Positions 9,452 through 18,489 of a stretch of DNA of 64,000 bases are shown here, in pieces; position 1 is the stretch's first letter; every line of letters begins with the position of its first letter. The stretch is taken from the NCBI GenBank assembly GCA_947853665.1, contig CANTXF010000063.1, positions 1 to 64,000 on the forward strand, in the 5' to 3' direction. Position numbers and translations under genes: made by a program. The DNA is from an uncultured Deferribacterales bacterium (GTDB taxonomy: Bacteria > Chrysiogenota > Deferribacteres > Deferribacterales > Mucispirillaceae). Below the pieces are notes generated by a model that was not told the DNA's origin, did not search any database, and saw nothing but the letters and a program-made list of their open reading frames with translations.

Positions 9452-9667
9452 TATATGCACCTGTTTATATGGGCGGGACGGTAACGCCGCGGAAGCGGAA
9501 AAGAGCGGCCGTGCAGGAACGGGCCGTCAGAAAACCAGGACCGCGCTCCACCTGATTCCGTAATTTACGAGTTTGAAATATTGCGGAATAAAAGTCAATA
9601 TGAAAACAATTAACCGGCAAACCGGCGTCCCGTTAATTTATCACGCCCGCAAAGCCCTTCCCATAGG

Positions 9668-10987
9668 CTAGCCACCGGGCTTGGTATGGGACATATCTCC
9701 GCGCATAACCGCAACCGCATATCTTTCCAGCATTTCCCACACGATGATATCCGGCTTGAATTCGAGAATATCCTGCTTATAGGCCAGCGGAGACGTTCTA
9801 TAGAACCATATATTTTTAACCTCGGAAGCGCTTTCATATATAAAATTCTGCATTAAAACCATAAAAGAATCATGGAATATCATTATCTTAAGACCGTCCT
9901 CGTTGGACGTCCTGATATGCCCCATAATATTCTTTTCCCTGTTAAGGGCCTGTATCGTTTCCAGCTTAACCGGGTTATTTACGCAAAATTCGTTCGTAGG
10001 CGGATAATCGTACAGGGTTCCGCCCGTAAAATCTATTAAATCCCTGTAAGGGCTTTTGGCATCGCACCTGTTTACGCTATCAAATTCCACCGGCCTGAAT
10101 CCGTGAATCTGCTTTTTTAAAAGACCGGCGGCTTTCTGCCAGGCGAAATACGCACCTACCGTGTTCCAATGGGAATCCTCTTTATAGTATAAGCTGTATT
10201 GCCCCTTATTAGCCATGATCGCCCCGAAAACATCCGCCACCGGGGCGTAGGAGTGTTCCAGAAGATAGCCGTTTATACGCTCGTACGAAGAAACCGTATC
10301 GAGCCGTTTAATAAAATCGGGATAATATTCGGGATAAACGCTGGATTTATTAGGAGCTAAAATAAACACGAATCCGATGTTATTTTCCCTGCAAAAATCG
10401 TATACTTCATCGACGGTTTTCTTTAAAAACAGAAGCCCGCTATCCGTATAACCGTTTACGCCCTGAAAATTGTCGGCGGTATCGTCCTCACTATTATAAA
10501 AAAGCCAGTTTTCCAAACCGAAAAGGCCCTGTCCCTTAAGATTGAATTTATCAAGCATATAAGGTTTAACGCGGGAATATAATTTAAAAGCATCTCCTCT
10601 TAGAGCCACCCTGTCATCCACAAATAAGTTGAACTCGCCGGGAAAGTTTTCATGAAAAGGAAGCCTTCTGGGAAATCTGTTAAGCGTTCTTTTTTCCGCT
10701 TCGGAAATATCGCTTATAAAATCGGCTCCGATGAAACCGCCGAACAAGACGGTGCCTATTACCGAAATAAAAAACACGGACGCAAGGCGGACTTTGCCGG
10801 TTCCCGGCTGTCCGGATAATTTTTTAACGATAGCCGCAACGATAATAAAAAAAATAATAAAAACTATAAAATACGGCAAAAAACCGGCGTCTTTAAAAAA
10901 ATAGCCTATAAACCCGGACAAATGCAGCATGAAAACGAAATATGCTGAAGAAAATACGCTTAAAACTATAACGGCAAGCCAAGACAT
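9668..10987 (-). CDS. AlgX/AlgJ-like SGNH-type O-acetylation protein, copy 2
   Basis: This 439-residue paralog of the protein at 6665-8002 shares the same design: N-terminal membrane helices, then a periplasmic domain with FVILAPNKSSVYPEYYPDF, KEDSHWNTVG (Asp-x-His) and IFHDSF. Several blocks match the first copy almost word for word, which suggests duplication around the MBOAT gene. The two copies may act on different residues or glycans. A 216-bp spacer without a clear gene separates it from the MBOAT start. Confidence 0.85.
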   Translation of the reverse strand: MSWLAVIVLSVFSSAYFVFMLHLSGFIGYFFKDAGFLPYFIVFIIFFIIVAAIVKKLSGQPGTGKVRLASVFFISVIGTVLFGGFIGADFISDISEAEKRTLNRFPRRLPFHENFPGEFNLFVDDRVALRGDAFKLYSRVKPYMLDKFNLKGQGLFGLENWLFYNSEDDTADNFQGVNGYTDSGLLFLKKTVDEVYDFCRENNIGFVFILAPNKSSVYPEYYPDFIKRLDTVSSYERINGYLLEHSYAPVADVFGAIMANKGQYSLYYKEDSHWNTVGAYFAWQKAAGLLKKQIHGFRPVEFDSVNRCDAKSPYRDLIDFTGGTLYDYPPTNEFCVNNPVKLETIQALNREKNIMGHIRTSNEDGLKIMIFHDSFMVLMQNFIYESASEVKNIWFYRTSPLAYKQDILEFKPDIIVWEMLERYAVAVMRGDMSHTKPGG

Positions 10988-11019
10988 CGTTCACTCCGGC
11001 TACAGAAATATCCGTACGG

Positions 11020-11952
11020 CTATTCCGCCGCTCCGACTCCGCGGGCTTCCCCATGCCACAATCTGTCAACGGCGCTGTACGGGTCGGCGCCTTCGCGAAG
11101 CAGGGAGCGCAGCTTTTCCTCGGAAAAGACTTCGCGGACTATTTTTTCCCGCACCACGCCGTAGGCCACGTGCAGCAGTCTGTCCTCGAGCCTGGCGCTT
11201 TTAATATTTCCGCCGCAGAACGCTTTATGGGCGTTTATAACGGAAACGACCTCGTCTATCCCTTCGCCGGAAGAAGCCGCTGTGCGCAGCACCGGCACTT
11301 TCCATCCGCTGCGGCGGGGGGTTATTTCAAGCATCATCTCAAGGTCTCCGGCGGTGCGTTCGGCGCCGTCCCTGTCGGCTTTATTGACGATAAAGATATC
11401 GGCTATCTCGAAAATACCCGCCTTTATGGCCTGTATGTCGTCCCCCATGCCGGGGACGGTAACCACTATGCAGGTATCGGCCACCATGGCTATTTCAACC
11501 TCGTCCTGCCCTACGCCTACGGTTTCTATGATTATTACGTCCTTCCCCATAGCGTCCATAACGGCGGTTATATCCATAGTAGAAACGGAAAGCCCACCCA
11601 AATGGCCCCTGGTGCCTACGCTGCGGATAAAAACGCCCTCGTCCGTGGAATGACCCGCCATGCGTATCCTGTCACCCAGTATGGCCCCGCCGGAAAAAGG
11701 GCTGGTAGGGTCTATGGCCACTACGCCCACGGTTTTGCCTTCCGACCGGAAGCGTGTTATAAGCTGGTCAGTCATGGTGGATTTACCGGAGCCGGGAGCG
11801 CCGGTAATGCCTATGATATGGGCGCGGCCCGCGCGCTTCCACACAGGTTTCATATATTCTTCATACCCGGCGGTCCTGTCGTCCACCAGCCGCATAAGGC
11901 GGGCGGAAGCCCTTACGTCCCCGGCAAATATTTTTTCACAGAAATTATCCAT
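11020..11952 (-). CDS. meaB: Methylmalonyl-CoA mutase-associated GTPase MeaB
   Basis: This 310-residue G3E GTPase is a MeaB/ArgK-type chaperone that gates B12 loading and protects adenosylcobalamin-dependent mutases. The P-loop GAPGSGKST is at residues 51-59, followed by AIDPTSPFSGGAILGDRIRM, the ETVGVGQDE switch and the NKAD specificity motif. It lies downstream of the small B12-binding mutase subunit on the same strand, but a terminator at 12008-12037 separates the two. The large catalytic mutase subunit is not in this window. Confidence 0.92.
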   Translation of the reverse strand: MDNFCEKIFAGDVRASARLMRLVDDRTAGYEEYMKPVWKRAGRAHIIGITGAPGSGKSTMTDQLITRFRSEGKTVGVVAIDPTSPFSGGAILGDRIRMAGHSTDEGVFIRSVGTRGHLGGLSVSTMDITAVMDAMGKDVIIIETVGVGQDEVEIAMVADTCIVVTVPGMGDDIQAIKAGIFEIADIFIVNKADRDGAERTAGDLEMMLEITPRRSGWKVPVLRTAASSGEGIDEVVSVINAHKAFCGGNIKSARLEDRLLHVAYGVVREKIVREVFSEEKLRSLLREGADPYSAVDRLWHGEARGVGAAE

Positions 11953-12007
11953 ACTCCAGCCCCGGTTTTAAATAGAGCAAAATCCCATACCGCGCCGGTT
12001 TTCCGGC

Positions 12008-12037
12008 AAAAATAAAGGGGAATTTCCGCTTCCCCTT
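12008..12037 (-). terminator. Terminator after the B12-binding mutase subunit
   Basis: AAGGGGAA at 12015-12022 pairs perfectly with TTCCCCTT at 12030-12037 around a 7-nt loop. In the leftward direction the stem is followed by TATTTTTG. It sits a few bases past the end of the mutase subunit gene. Confidence 0.7.
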
Positions 12038-12045
12038 ACGGCTCT

Positions 12046-12450
12046 TTAAGCCACGTCTTTCGGCTTTATGTTCTCGTTTATAAACCGCACCACGTCATCC
12101 GTGGGGGTGCCGGGGGTAAAAATCCTCGCCACGCCGGATTCATAAAGGGCCGGTATATCGTCCTCCGGAATAACGCCTCCGCCGAAAACGACTATATCCT
12201 TCGCGTCCTTTTCCTTAAGCAGCTCCACCACTCTGGGAAAAACAGTGCCGTGGGCACCGGAAAGGATGCTGAGCCCTATGGCGTCCACGTCTTCCTGAAT
12301 AGCGGTTGCCACTATGGCCTCGGGAGTCTGGCGGAGACCCGTATATATTACCTCGAAACCCGCGTCCCTCAGGGAACGTGCCACGACCTTAGCGCCGCGG
12401 TCATGCCCGTCCAGGCCGGGCTTTGCTATCAGTATCCTTATTTTAGACAT
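12046..12450 (-). CDS. Methylmalonyl-CoA mutase, B12-binding small subunit
   Basis: This 134-residue protein is a stand-alone cobalamin-binding domain. The DxHxxG motif (D14, H16, G19), whose histidine ligates cobalt, is present, followed by GLSILSGAH and the [11 protein letters not shown] loop. It should combine with a separate large TIM-barrel subunit to interconvert methylmalonyl-CoA and succinyl-CoA. GGGGAGGAATCGT upstream of the ATG is a strong ribosome-binding site. No large subunit or epimerase is adjacent, so the enzyme appears split across the genome. Confidence 0.9.
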   Translation of the reverse strand: MSKIRILIAKPGLDGHDRGAKVVARSLRDAGFEVIYTGLRQTPEAIVATAIQEDVDAIGLSILSGAHGTVFPRVVELLKEKDAKDIVVFGGGVIPEDDIPALYESGVARIFTPGTPTDDVVRFINENIKPKDVA

Positions 12451-12582
12451 ACGATTCCTCCCCGCCGTGTCCGTACGGCGCCGTCAGACACGCCGCAGTA
12501 CGCACGGATACGCGATTTAATAGTTTATAAGCAAGTCTGAAATATTGTTATATAAATGTCAACGGGAAAATCCCGCGGCCGG

Positions 12583-13416
12583 TCATTTCTTTCTGGGATC
12601 GGCGGCGTCCCGCAGGCCTTCTCCCAGCATATTGTACCCAAGAGCCGTAAGCAGTATGGCCACGCCGGGGAAAAATGACAGCCACCAGGCAAACATGATA
12701 TTATCCTTGCCAGCCGTAAGGATATTGCCCCAGGAAGGCGTAGGCGGCTGCACCCCCAGCCCGAGAAAACTTAAAGAAGATTCCGTCAGTATGGCTCCGG
12801 CCATACCCAGAGCCGCCGTGACGAACACGGGCGAGAGAACGTTGGGCAGGATATGCTTGAAAAGTATCCTGGCATGGGAAAGACCGGCAAGACGAGCGGC
12901 TATTATATATTCCCTGTTTTTTACGCTCATGGTCTCGGCCCTTACGAGGCGGGCCACGCCCATCCAGCCCGTAAGCCCTATTACCGCCATAACGTTTATT
13001 ATAGACGGATTCAGAAATGCGATAACCGCCAGAATAAGAAAAAAGGATGGAAAACACAGCATAACGTCCGTAAAGCGCATTATCACGCTGTCCGTCCACC
13101 CGCCGTAATACCCGGAAGCAAGGCCCAGGGCCACGCCTACCGCTACGGATATGCCAACGGCTACGATGCCTACGAAAAGCGAAACGCGGGAGCCGTAAAC
13201 GACCCGGGAAAAAACGTCCCGGCCAAGCTCGTCCGTACCGAAAAGATGCTCGCCCGATGGAGGCAGAAACACGGACGCCATATCTATGGCCCCCGGATCG
13301 TGGCTGGCTATTAACGGCGCGAACAGGGCCGTAAGCACGAAAAATACTACTATCGCCGCCCCGCCGAAAAGGATTATGTTTTTATTGAGCCTGCGCAGCA
13401 GCCTACCCCGAGCCAT
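12583..13416 (-). CDS. Peptide ABC transporter permease (DppC/OppC type)
   Basis: This 277-residue inner-membrane permease belongs to the binding-protein-dependent dipeptide/oligopeptide/nickel family. It shows the N-terminal OppC_N-like segment, HLFGTDELGRDVFSR, and the cytoplasmic EAA loop EYIIAARLAGLSHARILFKH that docks to the ATPase. It overlaps the upstream permease gene by 14 bp, implying coupled translation. The ATPase subunits (DppD/DppF) are missing from the window, so the cassette is incomplete here or uses distant ATPases. Confidence 0.92.
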   Translation of the reverse strand: MARGRLLRRLNKNIILFGGAAIVVFFVLTALFAPLIASHDPGAIDMASVFLPPSGEHLFGTDELGRDVFSRVVYGSRVSLFVGIVAVGISVAVGVALGLASGYYGGWTDSVIMRFTDVMLCFPSFFLILAVIAFLNPSIINVMAVIGLTGWMGVARLVRAETMSVKNREYIIAARLAGLSHARILFKHILPNVLSPVFVTAALGMAGAILTESSLSFLGLGVQPPTPSWGNILTAGKDNIMFAWWLSFFPGVAILLTALGYNMLGEGLRDAADPRKK

Positions 13417-14383
13417 AGCGTATCCTCGGGTCTATGAAAGCGTAGGCAACATCCGCTATAAAGTTGCCCGCAAGAGTCAGCAGAGCGCCTATCACAAGTA
13501 TGCCCATTATCGTAGGGTAATCTCTCATCATAACGGACATATAAAAAAGCTGCCCCATGCCGGGAATACTGAAAACCGACTCGAAAATGACGCTGGAGCC
13601 TATAAGACCGGGAACGGAAAGGCCCAGTATCGTAACCACGGGCAGAAGGGCGTTTCTCAGGGCATGGCGGAAAAGCACCGCGCCCTCCCCTATGCCCCTG
13701 GCCCTTGCGGCGGTAATATATTCTTCGCCCAGAACCTCCAGAGTGCTTGAACGGGCAAAGCGGGAAATACCCGCCAGCGCTCCGAAAACGGAGATGGAAA
13801 CGGGCAGTATAAGGTGCCTGCTTAAATCCAGGAACTTTCCTGCGGGAGAAAGGCTGTCGTAATCGTAAGAGGTAAGCCCGGAAATAGGCAGCCAGCCCAG
13901 ATGGACTCCGAACCAGTACATACATATAAGAGCCAGCCAGAAGGTAGGCACGGCGTATCCGATAAAGACGGCAACAGTGGCCGCTCTGTCGAAAACGGAA
14001 TCCCTCCAGTAGGCGGAAGCCACCCCCAGCGGCAGCCCTATAAGAAATATAAAGAACATGGAAAGCACGTTAAGCCCCACCGTAATGGGAAGCCGCTCGC
14101 CTATTTTTTCCGTGACCTTTTTGCCGTCCGTGGCGAAGGAATCGCCGAAATCAAGGCGCACAAACTTACCCAGCCATATAAAATACTGCTCGTAAAGGGG
14201 CTTATCGAGACCGTACATTTTTTCAAATTTTTCCCTGGCCGTTTCCGAATATTTGGGATTCATGGAAACCCTCATATCGGCCGCGCTGCCGGGAGCCAGG
14301 TTTATAACGAAAAAGCATATTACGGTTATGCCTATAAGCAGGGGAATCATGGCTAGAAGCCGACGCAAAATATATCCGGCCAT
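13403..14383 (-). CDS. Peptide ABC transporter permease (DppB/OppB type)
   Basis: This 326-residue permease pairs with the DppC-type protein to form the transport channel. The N-terminus MAGYILRRLLAMIPLLIG is typical, as is LPISGLTSYDYDSLSP in the periplasmic loop. The EAA loop EYITAARARGIGEGAVLFRHAL near residue 220 is the ATPase contact. It lies between the solute-binding lipoprotein and the second permease in one leftward operon. Confidence 0.92.
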   Translation of the reverse strand: MAGYILRRLLAMIPLLIGITVICFFVINLAPGSAADMRVSMNPKYSETAREKFEKMYGLDKPLYEQYFIWLGKFVRLDFGDSFATDGKKVTEKIGERLPITVGLNVLSMFFIFLIGLPLGVASAYWRDSVFDRAATVAVFIGYAVPTFWLALICMYWFGVHLGWLPISGLTSYDYDSLSPAGKFLDLSRHLILPVSISVFGALAGISRFARSSTLEVLGEEYITAARARGIGEGAVLFRHALRNALLPVVTILGLSVPGLIGSSVIFESVFSIPGMGQLFYMSVMMRDYPTIMGILVIGALLTLAGNFIADVAYAFIDPRIRYGSG

Positions 14384-14417
14384 TTTAAAGTTTCGCCTCC
14401 GGCTTCAGGCACGCCAT

Positions 14418-16088
14418 TTATTTATCGGCAAAGCTGTACTTCCTCATGCCTTCGGGAACGTACCAGTCTATAAAGTTATACGTTATTCCGGCAGGCGCCG
14501 GAACGACGTTTTTAAAGCGTTTGCTTAAAGCCGTGTTGCTGTCGGGAACGTAAAGAAAAGTATATGGCTGTTCCTCCGCCAGTATCTCCTGCAGCTTGTC
14601 GTAAGCGGCTTTCCGCACCGCCGGGTCGTAGCTGCCCTGACCGGCCGCAAGGAGCCTGTCTGCTTCTTCGTTCTGAAAGCATATAAAATTAAGCCCGCTG
14701 CCGCCGCACCTGGTCGAGCTCCACACGTCGAAAATATCCGGGTCCTGTATTATGTTCCAGCCCATTACTATTGCGCTGAAATTACCCTTGTTTATATACT
14801 CGTTTATAAACGTGGCCCATTCGAGAACGCGGATATCCACCTGAACGCCTATCTGCTTCCAGCTGCGCTGGAGTATCTCGGCGATTTGCGAACGGGTGGA
14901 ATTACCCTGGTTGGTTATAAGCTCGAACCGGAGCTTTTTGCCGTTTTTCTCAAGTATGCCGTCTCCGTCTTTATCGGCCCAGCCTGCCTCGGCAAGAAGG
15001 GCCGCGGCTTTTTCCGGGTCGTATTCATATTTTTTCACGTCGCCGTTATACCAGTAGGTGCCGGGCTTATACGGCCCCGTGGCAGGAACTCCCCTGCCAA
15101 AAAGAATACCGTCGATTATTTCCTGGCGGGGAGAGGCGTAGGAAAGGGCCTGCCTTACCCGCTTATCGTTAAAAGGCTCTTTGCGCAGGTTGTATCCCAC
15201 ATAGGTGTAGGAATTGTCCAGATATGAATAGGTGTTGTACTTATCCGCATATCTGGCGGATGAAGTCTGCCTGGCGGCCTGCATGGAGGTAAGGGACATT
15301 ATATCTATGGAGCCGTTAAGAAGCTCCATAAACTGGGTGGCCTGATCCGGGATTATGCGTATCATCACTTTATCAAGGTTCGGCCGCCCTTCGAAATAAT
15401 CTCCGAAAGCTTTAAGGGTAACGGATTTGCCCGTGTCCCATTCTTCCAGCATATACGGGCCGGTGCCTACCGGTTTACGCTGGAGAGGCGATTTCGACGG
15501 GGAAACGCCTTTAAGCAGATGAGCGGGCATTATCCATATTCCCCAGCCGTTAAGGGCGGGAGCGTAAGGCTCCGCGTATGAAACCCGGACCGTATAGTCG
15601 TCGATAACGCTGAAATCCGTCACTTTTCTGAAATCGCCGTCGTAGGATGTGGGCGTGTCGTCAGAAATCATAAATTCGTAGGTAAATTTCACATCCTCGG
15701 CGGTAAAAGGCTCCCCGTCGTGCCATTTTACGTTTTTCCTGAGGTGAAATGTTATTGATTTGTTGTCCGGGGATATTTCCCAGCTTTCCGCCAAATCGCC
15801 TGTCAGGTTAAGGTCCTTGTCGTATTTGACCAGACCGTTGTATATGTAGGACGCTATCTGGTGGGACGCGGAGTCGGAAGAAATTGCCGGTATAAGGTTT
15901 ATAGGTTCGGCTATTTCGCTTGAGGAGAGAGCGTCGCCAGCAAGGTTGGTCCCCCCCACGGCGGGAGCCTCCGCGCGGCTTTCACCGCCGGAGGAAGCCT
16001 GAGGCCGCTCCTCTTCTTTAGCTCCGTTCCTGCATCCGAAAAGAAGAGAAAAGGCAAAAACACAAAGTATAACGCGCTTAAAAATCAC
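14418..16088 (-). CDS. Family 5 solute-binding lipoprotein of a peptide ABC transporter
   Basis: This 556-residue protein is the periplasmic substrate receptor for the permeases encoded downstream. The signal sequence ends in LLFGC, a lipobox that would anchor it to a membrane. SBP family 5 motifs include LAESWEISPDNKSITFHLRKNVKWHDGEPFTAEDV (residues about 98-132) and KYEYDPEKAAALLAEAGW. Start is GTG with GAGGG about nine bases upstream. A low-complexity Ser/Ala/Glu-rich linker follows the lipidated cysteine. A C7 run at 15951-15957 lies in this linker. Peptides are the usual ligands, but nickel or sugars are possible. Confidence 0.9.
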   Translation of the reverse strand: MIFKRVILCVFAFSLLFGCRNGAKEEERPQASSGGESRAEAPAVGGTNLAGDALSSSEIAEPINLIPAISSDSASHQIASYIYNGLVKYDKDLNLTGDLAESWEISPDNKSITFHLRKNVKWHDGEPFTAEDVKFTYEFMISDDTPTSYDGDFRKVTDFSVIDDYTVRVSYAEPYAPALNGWGIWIMPAHLLKGVSPSKSPLQRKPVGTGPYMLEEWDTGKSVTLKAFGDYFEGRPNLDKVMIRIIPDQATQFMELLNGSIDIMSLTSMQAARQTSSARYADKYNTYSYLDNSYTYVGYNLRKEPFNDKRVRQALSYASPRQEIIDGILFGRGVPATGPYKPGTYWYNGDVKKYEYDPEKAAALLAEAGWADKDGDGILEKNGKKLRFELITNQGNSTRSQIAEILQRSWKQIGVQVDIRVLEWATFINEYINKGNFSAIVMGWNIIQDPDIFDVWSSTRCGGSGLNFICFQNEEADRLLAAGQGSYDPAVRKAAYDKLQEILAEEQPYTFLYVPDSNTALSKRFKNVVPAPAGITYNFIDWYVPEGMRKYSFADK

Positions 16089-16104
16089 TATATAACAGCC
16101 CTCG

Positions 16105-16458
16105 TCACTTTACGGCATCCCCGGCGGCTTCGGGAGAAGCGGGAGCGGCGGGAGAAACGGGAGCCGGAACCCCGGCCGGAATTTCCGTTTCTATTACTTC
16201 TACCGGCACGTTCCTCATTATGCTGTTGTTTCCCAGGCCGGAAAGAACGGCCAGAGTAAGCGAAAGCATAAGAAAGCAGGCGGCTATTACCGTGGTTATT
16301 TTATTCATTATGTTCGCGGGAGCTTTCGGCCCGAACATTTCTCCGCTGCCGCCGCCCAGAGCGGCCCCCAGATCGGAGCCTTTGCCATTCTGGAGAAGCA
16401 CGGCTATAATCAAAAGAAAGCATACGAAAATATGCAGAGCCAAAACGATAGTGTACAT
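16105..16458 (-). CDS. secG: Preprotein translocase subunit SecG
   Basis: This 117-residue membrane protein is the small SecYEG channel subunit. Two hydrophobic helices flank the conserved LLQNGKGSDLGAALGGGSGEMFG loop. A proline/alanine-rich C-terminal tail (PAGVPAPVSPAAPASPEA) is longer than in many relatives. The tpiA-secG order, with an 11-bp gap, is widely conserved in bacteria. Confidence 0.93.
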   Translation of the reverse strand: MYTIVLALHIFVCFLLIIAVLLQNGKGSDLGAALGGGSGEMFGPKAPANIMNKITTVIAACFLMLSLTLAVLSGLGNNSIMRNVPVEVIETEIPAGVPAPVSPAAPASPEAAGDAVK

Positions 16459-16469
16459 TCCAACTTCCT

Positions 16470-17228
16470 CTATTTATCGAAATTTATTATACCAAGGAAC
16501 TGGGCGGCTTTAAGGCTTGCTCCCCCAACGAGAGCGCCGTCTATATTATCCATGCCTAAAAGCTCTCCCGCGTTTTCCGGCTTAACGCTTCCGCCGTATA
16601 ATATACGCAGGCTTTCGGCCGCGGCCGCGCTCCTTATCTCAGCAACGTAATTCCTTATGGCCTTATGCATGGCTTCCGCGTCGGCGGCGGAGGCCGTTCT
16701 GCCGGTGCCTATTGCCCATACGGGCTCGTAAGCGACCACAACGTTTTTAAGATCCTTCACGCCTTCAAGCCCTTTGCCTACCTGGGCCAGCACCGTTTCC
16801 ACTGCGGCTCCGGCCTCCCTTTCCCACAGGGTCTCCCCCGCGCACAGAATAACGGAAAGGCCCTCCGAAAGAGCTTTTTTGACCTTTTTATTAATATCCG
16901 CGTCGGTTTCGCCGAAAATGGCCCTTCGCTCGGAATGGCCCAGTATGGTCCACGACGCTCCGGCGGACTTTATCATGGAAGCAGAAACTTCCCCGGTAAA
17001 GGCTCCGGAATCTTCGAAATACATATTCTGCGCCGCCACGGCTATCTTTCCGCCGCCTTCCTTAACGGCTTCGGCCACGGGATAGATATTGGTAAAAGAC
17101 GGAGCGACAAGCACGTCTCTAGACGCGAAATCTATCCCCGCGGAGCACAGCTCCTCCGCAAGAGCGACTCCCGAAGCGGCGTCCAGGTTCATTTTCCAGT
17201 TTCCCGCGATAAGCGGCTTACGTTTCAT
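16470..17228 (-). CDS. tpiA: Triosephosphate isomerase
   Basis: This 252-residue enzyme interconverts dihydroxyacetone phosphate and glyceraldehyde 3-phosphate. It has the N-terminal AGNWKMN (lysine K13 region), the ILGHSERR histidine motif near residue 93, the catalytic glutamate in VAYEPVWAIGTG near residue 166, and the phosphate-binding YGGSVKPEN. Length and all catalytic residues are normal. It sits between the bactofilin and secG genes in the same direction. Confidence 0.96.
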   Translation of the reverse strand: MKRKPLIAGNWKMNLDAASGVALAEELCSAGIDFASRDVLVAPSFTNIYPVAEAVKEGGGKIAVAAQNMYFEDSGAFTGEVSASMIKSAGASWTILGHSERRAIFGETDADINKKVKKALSEGLSVILCAGETLWEREAGAAVETVLAQVGKGLEGVKDLKNVVVAYEPVWAIGTGRTASAADAEAMHKAIRNYVAEIRSAAAAESLRILYGGSVKPENAGELLGMDNIDGALVGGASLKAAQFLGIINFDK

Positions 17229-17254
17229 AACGACCTCCCGTTGGGCGCGGGCGG

Positions 17255-17632
17255 TTATTCCGCGTCCTTTTTAGGCAGCGAATTGCGGCCGTTGCTCATT
17301 TCGGCCGACCCGTTAAATACCACGCCCTCTTCCATTTTTATTACAGGGGTTTTCAGCGTGCCGGTTATGACGGCAGGTTTGAAAAGCTCCACCTTGTTCT
17401 TTGCCACGACGACGCCGTCGAAAGTGCCGGATATCTTTACGATGCCGGCCTCTATTTCGGCCTTGACCCTGCCGGTTTCGGCAATGACCAGGGTGTCGTT
17501 GGTTTTTACGTTCCCTTCAAAATTGCCGTCTATACGAACCACGCCGTCAAAAACCAGCGTGCCGTTAAAGGACGTGTTCTGACCTAAAAACGCGTCTATG
17601 CCGCCGCCGGTTTCCTTTGTTACTTTCAGCAT
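17255..17632 (-). CDS. Bactofilin (polymer-forming cytoskeletal protein)
   Basis: This 125-residue protein has the short beta-helical bactofilin core: TSFNGTLVFDGVVRIDGNFEGNV, then repeated strands such as GRVKAEIEAGIVKISGTFDGVV. Bactofilins polymerise without nucleotide and act as scaffolds at membranes. The gene overlaps the end of parB by 7 bp. In Myxococcus, bactofilins position the ParABS system, so the linkage here suggests a similar role, though that is inference. Confidence 0.9.
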   Translation of the reverse strand: MLKVTKETGGGIDAFLGQNTSFNGTLVFDGVVRIDGNFEGNVKTNDTLVIAETGRVKAEIEAGIVKISGTFDGVVVAKNKVELFKPAVITGTLKTPVIKMEEGVVFNGSAEMSNGRNSLPKKDAE

Positions 17633-18489
17633 ACTTCCCCTCTGATTTTTTTTATAATAGTGTCAAGCTCGTCGTCGGAATTGTATTTTATCTCGATGAC
17701 TCCGCCTTTTCCTTTATCTTTTATATTTACCCTGGATTTGAAAAAGCCTTCCATTTCCGCGCGTATGCCGGCGATATGGGGTTTCGGAGCGGGAACGCCT
17801 TTCGGCGCGCTTTCTCCCGCATTGGCCTTTCTCACTGCGTTTTCAGTTTCTCTTACGGAGAGAGATTTGTCAATTATCCGCGTGAGAAAAAGAGGTATCT
17901 GCGATTTATCGTCCAGGCCGAGCAAAGCCCGGGCGTGGCCTTCCGTAATATCCCCGTCCTCCAGGGCTATAAGGGCAGGCTCCGGCAGAGACAGCAGCCT
18001 GAGCCTGTTCGCCACGGCGGAACGGCTGCGGCCCATAACGGCGCTTACGTCCTCCTGGCGGTATCCGTATTCGTCAATAAGCCTCGCGTAGGCCCGGGCC
18101 AGCTCCACAGGCCCCAAGTCCTCCCGCTGGGCGTTTGTGATAAGGGCAAGCTCAAGGCGTTCCTTAGGAGTGTCGGCGCTGCGCAGAACGGCCGGTATGG
18201 TCTTTTTCCCCGCCAGGCCGGAAGCCCGCCAGCGGCGCTCCCCTTCTATTATCATATATTTGCCGCTTTCCGAAGCCCTGGTGATTATTATGGGCTGGAT
18301 AACGCCTTTTTCCTTTATGGAATCGGCAAGCTCCCTTAAAAGCTCCTCGTCGAAAACGGTTCTCGGCTGGCTGTCGTTGGGCACGATCTCCGTAAGGTCT
18401 ATTTCCATAAGAGCGCCGGACTGAGGGCCGGCTTTAGGGGCGCCTCTGGGTATAAGGGCGTCCAGCCCGCGGCCTAAAGACTGTTTCAT
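17626..18489 (-). CDS. parB: Chromosome-partitioning protein ParB
   Basis: This 287-residue ParB/Spo0J binds parS and spreads on DNA as a CTP-dependent clamp. The N-terminal KQSLGRGLDALIP segment is the ParA-interacting region. EIVPNDSQPRTVFD and the CTP-binding IIEGERRWRA are in the core domain, and DVSAVMGRSRSAVANRLRLL is the helix-turn-helix. The ATG at 18489, not the upstream frame extension, gives the usual N-terminus. It overlaps parA by one base. Two perfect parS sites lie 40 kb away at 59566 and 61471. Confidence 0.94.
   Translation of the reverse strand: MKQSLGRGLDALIPRGAPKAGPQSGALMEIDLTEIVPNDSQPRTVFDEELLRELADSIKEKGVIQPIIITRASESGKYMIIEGERRWRASGLAGKKTIPAVLRSADTPKERLELALITNAQREDLGPVELARAYARLIDEYGYRQEDVSAVMGRSRSAVANRLRLLSLPEPALIALEDGDITEGHARALLGLDDKSQIPLFLTRIIDKSLSVRETENAVRKANAGESAPKGVPAPKPHIAGIRAEMEGFFKSRVNIKDKGKGGVIEIKYNSDDELDTIIKKIRGEVC

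Noticed and set aside
11053-12015. 320-codon open frame opposite meaB
   Set aside because: Antisense shadow; composition biased, no motif.
15951-15957. C7 tract in the solute-binding lipoprotein gene
   Set aside because: Shorter than the three C9 tracts and in a low-complexity linker; slippage at seven is much less likely.
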